This document shows, one piece after another, positions 7,470-12,851 of a DNA stretch of 14,304 bases. Position 1 is the stretch's first letter, and each line of letters opens with the position of its first letter. Source of the DNA: a bacterium (lineage in GTDB: Bacteria; Elusimicrobiota; Elusimicrobia; Elusimicrobiales; UBA9959). Where the stretch lies: assembly GCA_021812825.1 (NCBI GenBank), contig JAKAMO010000071.1:1-14304 (forward strand), in the 5' to 3' direction. The notes under the pieces were generated by a model. That model was not told where the DNA came from. It searched no databases and saw only the letters and a program-made list of their open reading frames with translations. A program made the position numbers and the translations under genes.

Positions 7470-8209
7470 ACTGCCATGTTCCAATCCGACGGGGAGATCT
7501 TTCTCCCCGTCTCCATGAACGGGTAGATGTCTATCTTTTTGAATCCCGCCTGGGAGAGATAGTACTTTATCTCCTGCGGAAAGAAAAAGCGGGTTACGTG
7601 GAGCTCCTCGTGCTCCGAGGAACGGCCGCGCGCCACGCGGCGCACGCGGAAGTGCACGCGGACCGTATGGCTGAGCGCGTCGAGCTGAGGCGTGGTGTAG
7701 CGGATGATGCGTTCCCCGGGGCCGCCGGGCACCTCCCTGCGGCGCTTCCCGGGCGGACAGGTGAGCACGCCGGGGCCGTACCAGCAGTCGAAGACGAAGA
7801 TGCCTCCGGGCTTAAGCGAGCGGCGCGCCAGGCGGCAGGCCGCGGCCACGCGCTCGTTCTCGAGCTGGTAGCCCATCACTGCGAACATGCAGATCACGGC
7901 GTCGAAGCGCCCGACCGGCCGCATCCGGGAGATGTCGCCCCTGCGGAACTCCACGGAGGCGCCGGCCTCGCCTGCCTTACGTCGGGCGGCGGCGAGCATG
8001 CCGGGGGAAAGGTCCACGCCGGTGACCCGGTAGCCCCGCTTAGCCAGCGGCACGGCATGGCTGCCGGTGCCGCAGCCCAGGTCCAGGATGGTCCGGGGCT
8101 TCACCCCCGCGCTCTTAAAAAGCTTCTCCAGGTAGTCGCATTCGCCGGCATAGTCCTTGCCAGCGTACATCGTGTCGTAGATCGAGGAATATTCCTTGTC
8201 GAAGACCAT
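7457..8209 (-). CDS. Class I SAM-dependent methyltransferase
   Basis: With the ATG at 8209 the product is 250 residues, beginning MVFDKEYSSIYDTMYAGKDY. Motif I is ILDLGCGTGSH at 41-51, followed by the acidic strand GVDLSPGML, then FRRGDISRM and FDAVICMF for motifs II and III. This is the common Methyltransf_25/11-type fold. The frame is open further upstream to a TTG at 8248, but the 8209 ATG is preceded by GAGGT, three bases away, and gives a family-typical N-terminus. The C-terminal half (HTVRVHFRVRR...FFFPQEIKYYLSQAGFKKID) resembles small-molecule and sugar methyltransferases of this group. It lies on the opposite strand between two glycan gene blocks and is transcribed from the same divergent region as the 8357 operon. 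Function in glycan methylation is inferred only from location. Confidence 0.85.
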   Translation of the reverse strand: MVFDKEYSSIYDTMYAGKDYAGECDYLEKLFKSAGVKPRTILDLGCGTGSHAVPLAKRGYRVTGVDLSPGMLAAARRKAGEAGASVEFRRGDISRMRPVGRFDAVICMFAVMGYQLENERVAAACRLARRSLKPGGIFVFDCWYGPGVLTCPPGKRRREVPGGPGERIIRYTTPQLDALSHTVRVHFRVRRVARGRSSEHEELHVTRFFFPQEIKYYLSQAGFKKIDIYPFMETGRKISPSDWNMAVAAR

Positions 8210-8257
8210 AGCACCTCGCCGCTGCCGCCGGAAGATAAGGTCCAGCAAGCATATGAA

Positions 8258-8263
8258 TTTATA
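8258..8263 (-). promoter_or_regulatory. Candidate -10 for the minus-strand methyltransferase
   Basis: The minus strand reads TATAAA here, about 50 bases before the ATG at 8209. A TTGACT lies upstream (minus strand of 8273-8278) but too close to pair with this hexamer; an alternative TATGCT at 18 bases spacing is also possible. The exact promoter is uncertain, but the AT-rich pocket at 8250-8305 is clearly the shared divergent promoter region. Confidence 0.3.
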
Positions 8264-8296
8264 CCGCGGCCAGTCAAAACCGGGCGGTTATTATCA

Positions 8297-8302
8297 TATA
8301 AT
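8297..8302 (+). promoter_or_regulatory. -10 element TATAAT of the sugar-biosynthesis operon
   Basis: A perfect TATAAT within TTATCATATAATATCAG. Transcription would begin near 8309, giving a leader of about 48 bases that carries a proper ribosome site, unlike the short leaders of the 2634, 2916 and 4596 genes. No -35 consensus is evident. Confidence 0.5.
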
Positions 8303-8344
8303 ATCAGCGTATTAACGGGGAGGACTGGCGTCGCCGGACATCCC

Positions 8345-8350
8345 AAGGAG
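8345..8350 (+). promoter_or_regulatory. Ribosome-binding site AAGGAG
   Basis: AAGGAG lies six bases before the ATG at 8357. It fixes this start within an open frame that extends upstream to 7598 across the antisense methyltransferase gene. Confidence 0.75.
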
Positions 8351-8356
8351 AAGACA

Positions 8357-9583
8357 ATGCTGACCTGCAGAACCTGCCGGGGAGACAGGCTTTACAAGTT
8401 CCTGGACCTCGGCTTCACCCCGCCGGCCGACCAGTTCCGCCGCAAGGACCAGCTCCGCGAGCCCGAGACGCATTATCCGCTGGAGGTCTGCCTCTGCGAA
8501 GACTGCGGCCTGGTGCAGCTCAACCACGTGGTCTCGCCCGAGGTCCTCTACCGCAACGACTACCCCTACGAATCCTCCATCACCAGGACCGGCAAGGCCC
8601 ACTGGGACGCCTTCGCGAAGTACGTCGTCGGGAAGCTGAAGCTCGGCAAGGACGACCTGGTAGTGGACATCGGCAGCAACGTCGGCGTCCTGCTCGAGTC
8701 CTTCCGCAACAACGGCGCTTCCGTGCTGGGCGTTGACCCGGCGGCCAACATCGTGCTGCTGGCCCAGAAGCGCGGCATCGAGACCATCTGCGACTTCTTC
8801 AACTCCGGCGCCGTCGATGAGATCCTCTCCCGCAAGGGGCCGGCCGCCGTCATAACCGGCACTAACGTCTTCGCCCACATAGACGACCTCCACGAACTCA
8901 CCCGCAACGTGAAGCGCCTGCTCAGGAAGAAGGGCGTCTTCATCTTCGAGGCCCCTTACCTGGTCAACCTCGTCAACAAGCTCGAGTACGACACCATCTA
9001 CCACGAGCACCTGTCCTATCTCTCGCTCAAGCCGCTGGTCCGCTTCTTCGGCGAGCAGGGCATGGAGGTCTTCGATGTCCAGCTGGTGGACATCCACGGC
9101 GGCTCCTTCCGCGTCTACATCGCCGAGAAGGGCGCCTACCCGGCGGAGCCCATCGTGAAGGAGCTGCTGGACAAGGAAGAGAAGATGGGGCTCTACACCC
9201 GCCCCGTGCTGGACAAGTTCGCCGCCGACGTGGCGAAGAACAGGGCCGAGCTCTCCTGGCTGCTCCATTCCCTCAAGCGGGAGGGCAAGAGCATCGTGGG
9301 CGTCAGCGCCCCGGCCAAGGGCATGACCCTGCTCAACTACTGCCGCATAGGCACCGAGCTCCTGGACGCCGTTTCCGAGAAGTCCACCCTCAAGATCGGC
9401 CGCTACACTCCGGGCACCCACATCCCGGTTGTGCCGGACGAGTACCTGCTGCAGCACCAGCCCGATTACGCGCTGCTGCTGGCCTGGAACTTCGCCGACG
9501 AGATCATGAAGAACCTCGGGGAATACCGGAAGCGGGGCGGCAAGTTCATAGTGCCCATCCCCATGCCCAGGATCGTAAGCTGA
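8357..9583 (+). CDS. NDP-hexose C-methyltransferase, TylC3/NovU/TcaB9-like
   Basis: The 408-residue protein shows the three-part layout of sugar C-methyltransferases. The N-terminal zinc-binding domain carries C4-x2-C7 and C47-x2-C50 (CLCEDCGLVQL). The central SAM fold has motif I VVDIGSNVGVLLESF at about 102-116, then VLGVDPA and the ITGTNVFAHIDDLHEL segment. The C-terminal domain includes VGVSAPAKGMTLLNY and ends near PMPRIVS. The segment IYHEHLSYLS (H-E-H at 216-218) matches the Tyr/His/Glu catalytic region described for TcaB9, where a base removes the C3 proton of a 4-keto-sugar before methyl transfer. Known members act on dTDP- or similar 4-keto-6-deoxyhexoses. The start is set by AAGGAG at 8345. 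It leads a four-gene operon with cupin, aminotransferase and glycosyltransferase, consistent with a branched-chain amino sugar. The family is clear; the exact sugar is not. Confidence 0.9.
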   Translation: MLTCRTCRGDRLYKFLDLGFTPPADQFRRKDQLREPETHYPLEVCLCEDCGLVQLNHVVSPEVLYRNDYPYESSITRTGKAHWDAFAKYVVGKLKLGKDDLVVDIGSNVGVLLESFRNNGASVLGVDPAANIVLLAQKRGIETICDFFNSGAVDEILSRKGPAAVITGTNVFAHIDDLHELTRNVKRLLRKKGVFIFEAPYLVNLVNKLEYDTIYHEHLSYLSLKPLVRFFGEQGMEVFDVQLVDIHGGSFRVYIAEKGAYPAEPIVKELLDKEEKMGLYTRPVLDKFAADVAKNRAELSWLLHSLKREGKSIVGVSAPAKGMTLLNYCRIGTELLDAVSEKSTLKIGRYTPGTHIPVVPDEYLLQHQPDYALLLAWNFADEIMKNLGEYRKRGGKFIVPIPMPRIVS

Positions 9584-9586
9584 TGT

Positions 9587-9592
9587 AAGGAG
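9587..9592 (+). promoter_or_regulatory. Ribosome-binding site AAGGAG
   Basis: AAGGAG lies six bases before the ATG at 9599 in the 15-base gap after the preceding stop. The spacing is identical to that of the operon's first gene. Confidence 0.7.
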
Positions 9593-9598
9593 AAGGAT

Positions 9599-9976
9599 AT
9601 GAAAAAAATAAGGCTCAAGGCCGCCCACACCGACGCGCGGGGCGCGATCACCGACCTGCTCCAGCGCGAGTGCGTCAACGCCATCACCGTCATCTCTTTC
9701 TCCAGAGGCGCGGTGCGCGCCAACCATTTCCACAAGAAGACCTGGCAGTGGAACTACGTGCTCTCCGGAAAGATCCAGATAGCCGGCAAACTGCCCCGCG
9801 GCCCGTTGCGCAAGGCCGTCATGAAGAAGGGCGACCTTATCCTCACGGTGCCCAACGAAAGCCACGCCCTCAAGGCCCTGGAGAAGTCGGAGCTCATAGT
9901 GTTCACCAAGGGCCCGCGCGGCGGCAAGGAGTACGAGAACGACACCTTCCGGCTCGAGAAGCCGCTGCTGAAATGA
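9599..9976 (+). CDS. Metal-binding cupin, probable NDP-sugar epimerase/isomerase-like protein (WxcM-like)
   Basis: The 125-residue single-domain cupin matches motif 1 as G37-x5-H43-x-H45-x4-Q50-x6-G57, so the usual Glu ligand is Gln. In the second motif, VPNESHAL supplies H89. The early RGAITDLL and the RGAVRANHFHKK segment resemble sugar-nucleotide cupins of the WxcM/FdtA-QdtA and dTDP-4-keto-sugar epimerase type, though the RmlC catalytic His/Asp arrangement is not evident. It follows the C-methyltransferase by 15 bases and overlaps the aminotransferase start as ATGA. Context argues for epimerisation or keto-isomerisation of the same 4-keto-sugar before amination. It could instead be a regulatory or structural cupin. 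The fold is near certain; the reaction is inferred. Confidence 0.8.
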   Translation: MKKIRLKAAHTDARGAITDLLQRECVNAITVISFSRGAVRANHFHKKTWQWNYVLSGKIQIAGKLPRGPLRKAVMKKGDLILTVPNESHALKALEKSELIVFTKGPRGGKEYENDTFRLEKPLLK

Positions 9977-11097
9977 GGAAGATACCCGTCTCCCAGCCGG
10001 TCCTCGGCGCCGAGGAGAGCGAGGCCGTCAACGCCGCCTTGCGCGGCGGCGAACTCTCCGGCAACTTCGGCTCTTTCATCCCGGAGTTCGAGAGGAAGTT
10101 CTCGGATTTCTGCGGCTGCGCGCACGGCGTGGCCGTCTCCAACGGCACCACCGCCCTGCACCTGCCCCTGGCCGCCATGGGGATCAAGGCCGGCGACGAG
10201 GTGCTGGTCTCCACGCTCACCAACATGGCCACCTTCTTCGCGGTGCTCTACCAGGGCGCCGTGCCGGTACCCGTGGACATAGAGCCGGACACCCTCAACA
10301 TGGACCCGGCCCTGCTGGAGGGCCTGGTCACGCCGCGCACCAGGGCCATCCTCGTAGTGCACCTCTTCGGCCATCCCGTTGACATGGACCCGGTGCTGGC
10401 CGTAGCGAAAAAGCACAAGCTCCTGGTGATAGAGGACTGCGCCGAGGCCCACGGCGCCCTCTACAAGGGCAGGAAGGTGGGCGGCCTCGGAGACGCCGGC
10501 TGCTTCAGCTTTTACGCCAACAAGATCATCACCACGGGAGAGGGCGGCATGGTGACCTGCACCGATGCCGCGCTCGCGGCGAAGATGCGCTCCCTCAAGG
10601 CCCTGGCCTTCGGGGATAAGCTGAAGTTCATGCACAAGGACCTGGGCTACAACTACAGGCTCACCAACCTGCAGGCCGCCATCGGTTGCGCGCAGATGGG
10701 AAAGATAGAGGACATCATAGGGAACAAGCGCCGCATCGCGGCCTACTACGCCTCAAAGCTGGCCGGGGTCGGCGAACTGCAGCTCCCTGTCGAAAAACCC
10801 TACGCCCGCAACGTACACTGGATGTACCACATCGTCCTCAGGAACAGGGACCTGGAACAGCGTACCGGGATAATGCGCTTCATGGCGGAGAAGGGCATAG
10901 AGGTCCGCGAGGGTTTCATCCCCTACAACCTGCAGGAGGTCTTCATCTCCCGCGGACTGGTCAGGCCCGAGGCCTGTCCCGAGGCCAACAAGGTGGCCTA
11001 CAACAGCTTCTACCTGCCCAGCGGCCCGGTCCTCTCCGAGGAGGACATGGACTACGTCGTCGAGACCCTGAAGGCGGCCCTGGCGCGCGCAAAATGA
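9973..11097 (+). CDS. PLP-dependent sugar aminotransferase, DegT/DnrJ/EryC1/StrS family (perosamine-synthase-like)
   Basis: The 374-residue protein fits the family length of 360-400 and aligns across its whole span. It has an N-terminal KIPVSQPVLGAEESEAV, then SNGTTALHLPLAAMGI for phosphate binding and VIEDCAEAHGA with the Asp that contacts the pyridine nitrogen. SFYANKIITTGEGG places the PLP lysine at K184, and GYNYRLTNLQAAIG follows. The xNKxITTGEGG wording is that of GDP-perosamine synthases, which aminate GDP-4-keto-6-deoxymannose at C4, rather than of C3 aminotransferases such as DesV. A related 4-keto-sugar substrate is therefore likely. Start ATG overlaps the cupin stop and the stop overlaps the next start, both as ATGA, without Shine-Dalgarno sites, so translation is coupled. 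No dehydratase or nucleotidyltransferase is in the window to tell which NDP-sugar is used. Confidence 0.9.
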   Translation: MRKIPVSQPVLGAEESEAVNAALRGGELSGNFGSFIPEFERKFSDFCGCAHGVAVSNGTTALHLPLAAMGIKAGDEVLVSTLTNMATFFAVLYQGAVPVPVDIEPDTLNMDPALLEGLVTPRTRAILVVHLFGHPVDMDPVLAVAKKHKLLVIEDCAEAHGALYKGRKVGGLGDAGCFSFYANKIITTGEGGMVTCTDAALAAKMRSLKALAFGDKLKFMHKDLGYNYRLTNLQAAIGCAQMGKIEDIIGNKRRIAAYYASKLAGVGELQLPVEKPYARNVHWMYHIVLRNRDLEQRTGIMRFMAEKGIEVREGFIPYNLQEVFISRGLVRPEACPEANKVAYNSFYLPSGPVLSEEDMDYVVETLKAALARAK

Positions 11098-12179
11098 AGA
11101 TACGCGTCGTCTCCTACGAGGACCCCGAGCTCTGGATCTTCGGCAAGTTCGCCAAGAAGCTGACCGCCGAGGTGGCGAAGACCGGAGTGGACTGCGCGCT
11201 GGTCCGCGAGCCCGACCCGTCGGCCGACGTGAACCATCATATCAGCTACATCAACTACCGCGGCGGCGCCGGCGTCGACACGCTGATGATCACCCACGTG
11301 GACACGCTGCACAAGTTCCAGATGCTCAAGGGCCAGCTGGAGACGGCGCGCATGGGGATCTGCATGTCCCGCGAGACGCAGCGCAAGCTGGTCTCTGCCG
11401 GGCTGCCGCACGACAGGCTCTGCTATGTGAACCCCGCCCAGGACGGCGTGATAAAGCCGCGCCCGCTGGTGCTCGGCATCACCTCCAAGGTACACGCCGA
11501 CGGCCGGAAGGGCGAGGACGCCATAGCCGCCTTCTGCGCCAAGGCCTCCCCGGCGGATTTCCGTTTCGTCATCATGGGCGCCGGCTGGGAGCCCACGCTG
11601 GAGAAGATGCGCGCGCTCGGCTTCGCGGTGGACTACTACGACGCTTTCGATTACGGCAGATACGTGGAGATAGTGCCCACTTTCGACTACTACCTCTACA
11701 TCTCTCACGACGAGGGCTCTATGGGCTTCATCGACGCGCTGAGCGCCGGAGTGAAGACCGTAGTCACCCCCCAGGGCTACCACCTGGACGCGCCTGGCGG
11801 CATCACGCACCCGGTCAACGACGGCGCCGACATGCAGCGCGCGCTGCTGGCCATAGCCGCCGAGCGCCGGGCCCGCGTGGACTCAGTGGCCGGCTGGACC
11901 TGGGAGAACTACGCCCGCAAGCACATAGACCTGTGGCGCTCGCTGGCGGAGGGTCCGTCCTCCTCGCGCCTGCCCGGCGAGCCGTATCCCGACGGGGTCA
12001 ACTCGGTATACACCGCCGAGAACGCGCCCGCCTTCAGCGCCGCCGAGAGCGCCGCCTACAAGGCCGGGCTGCTGAAGAACACCTCCCGCACTTTCTACAG
12101 CTATTTCCCGGAAGGCAGGGTCACCCTGCCCATCCTCTGGGACAAGTTCAAGAAGCTCCTGAAGAAGATAATCGGTTAG
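11094..12179 (+). CDS. GT-B fold glycosyltransferase (group 1-like)
   Basis: The 361-residue protein has an N-terminal Rossmann-like half with THVDTLHKF and an MSRETQRKL linker. The C-terminal nucleotide-sugar half contains LVLGITSKVH, FRFVIMGAGWEP and HDEGSMGFIDALSAGVKTVVT (E207 region). The last resembles the E-x7-E region of group 1 glycosyltransferases, although the spacing is one residue shorter and ends in Asp. After the fold comes a tail of about 75 residues that ends in a basic amphipathic stretch, DKFKKLLKKIIG, well suited to peripheral membrane contact. It is coupled to the aminotransferase by ATGA and is the last gene of the operon, so the sugar made upstream is a likely donor. Its TAG overlaps the TAA of the convergent trmL gene by sharing TTAG. 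Donor and acceptor are unproven. Confidence 0.85.
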   Translation: MKIRVVSYEDPELWIFGKFAKKLTAEVAKTGVDCALVREPDPSADVNHHISYINYRGGAGVDTLMITHVDTLHKFQMLKGQLETARMGICMSRETQRKLVSAGLPHDRLCYVNPAQDGVIKPRPLVLGITSKVHADGRKGEDAIAAFCAKASPADFRFVIMGAGWEPTLEKMRALGFAVDYYDAFDYGRYVEIVPTFDYYLYISHDEGSMGFIDALSAGVKTVVTPQGYHLDAPGGITHPVNDGADMQRALLAIAAERRARVDSVAGWTWENYARKHIDLWRSLAEGPSSSRLPGEPYPDGVNSVYTAENAPAFSAAESAAYKAGLLKNTSRTFYSYFPEGRVTLPILWDKFKKLLKKIIG

Positions 12180-12628
12180 CCGCGGACGCGGCGAAGGCCC
12201 TCGTAGAGAACGACGCCCGCCGAAGTCGAGAGGTTAAGCGATCTCACACGGTCCGACCACATCGGTATCCTGAAAAGCCTGTCGGCGTACTTCTCGTACA
12301 TCCAGTCGGGGAAGCCGGCCGTCTCGGCCCCGAGTATCAGGCAGGAATCCTCTCGGTACGGCGCTTCCCAGTAGCTCTTCTCCCCCCTGGTGGAGAAGAA
12401 GATCAGCGACGGGTCCGGCGGCAGCGAGGCGATGAACTCCTCGAAGGTCTTGAACACGGAATATTTCAGGAACTGCCAGTAGTCCAGCCCGGAGCGACGT
12501 ATCTCCTTGTCGCTCAGGTCGAACCCAAGCTTGCCGACGAAGACCAGTTCCGTGCCGGTGGCCACGCAGGTGCGGCCGATGTTGCCCGCGTTCCACGGAA
12601 TATCGGGATTTATCAATACGATCTTCAT
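12176..12628 (-). CDS. trmL: tRNA (cytidine/uridine(34)-2'-O)-methyltransferase TrmL, SPOUT family
   Basis: TrmL methylates the ribose 2'-OH of the wobble nucleotide in certain leucine tRNAs. The 150-residue product (E. coli protein: 157) is collinear with the family. It has KIVLINPDIPWNAGNIGRTC at the N-terminus, a GFDLSDKEIRRSGLDYW segment, and the trefoil-knot SAM motifs LILGAETAGFP and RIPMWSDRVRSLNLSTSAGV. The start has no strong ribosome site; GGGAA six to ten bases upstream is the only candidate, and it is formed by the end of the inverted-repeat element at 12634-12834, so folding of that element would hide it. The stop overlaps that of the glycosyltransferase. It is a housekeeping gene lying downstream of asnB, unrelated in function to the glycan genes. 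The identification is strong. Confidence 0.93.
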   Translation of the reverse strand: MKIVLINPDIPWNAGNIGRTCVATGTELVFVGKLGFDLSDKEIRRSGLDYWQFLKYSVFKTFEEFIASLPPDPSLIFFSTRGEKSYWEAPYREDSCLILGAETAGFPDWMYEKYADRLFRIPMWSDRVRSLNLSTSAGVVLYEGLRRVRG

Positions 12629-12633
12629 ATCGA

Positions 12634-12834
12634 TTCCCGGTCGCGGTCCTTACCGCTCGCTCATGGCCGGGCGCCGGGGAAGAGGGCCCTTGGGCCTTCG
12701 CCGGCGAAGAACTCGCTCGGCACACCGTGCCTCGCTCAGACATTCTTCGCCGCGGCCTCAATGATAGGCCGTCCGCTCCGGCCGCACGGGCCCTGCGCCC
12801 TAAAATCGCTCGCGGCAAGGACCGCGACCGGGAA
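12634..12834. repeat. 201-bp inverted-repeat element (MITE-like or structured RNA)
   Basis: The 223-bp gap between asnB and trmL holds no convincing gene but is dominated by dyad symmetry. The outer arms begin TTCCCGGTCGCGGTCCTT (12634-12651) and pair perfectly over 18 bases with 12817-12834. After one mismatch four more pairs follow (12653-12656 with 12812-12815). An inner pair of arms, CGGCGAAGAA (12702-12711) and TTCTTCGCCG (12743-12752), encloses a loop with GGCAC/GTGCC (12719-12723, 12727-12731) flanked by direct CTCGCTC copies. The whole could fold as one long interrupted hairpin on either strand. Compact size, terminal inverted repeats and lack of coding potential fit a miniature transposable element, yet no clear target duplication is visible. 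A structured RNA or attenuator before trmL is the alternative. Confidence 0.6.
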
Positions 12835-12851
12835 GCAACTCTCCTCAAAAC

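Noticed and set aside
8312..9865. A 517-residue antisense frame opposite the C-methyltransferase
   Set aside because: It is a His/Val/Leu/Gly-rich shadow opposite a gene with clear family motifs.
12634..12834. 6S RNA, SRP RNA, RNase P RNA or tmRNA as the identity of the inverted-repeat element
   Set aside because: Length and hairpin shape recall 6S RNA, but I cannot identify the characteristic central bubble. No SRP GGAA/AGCAG loop, no RNase P core motif and no tmRNA tag frame or tRNA-like ends are visible.
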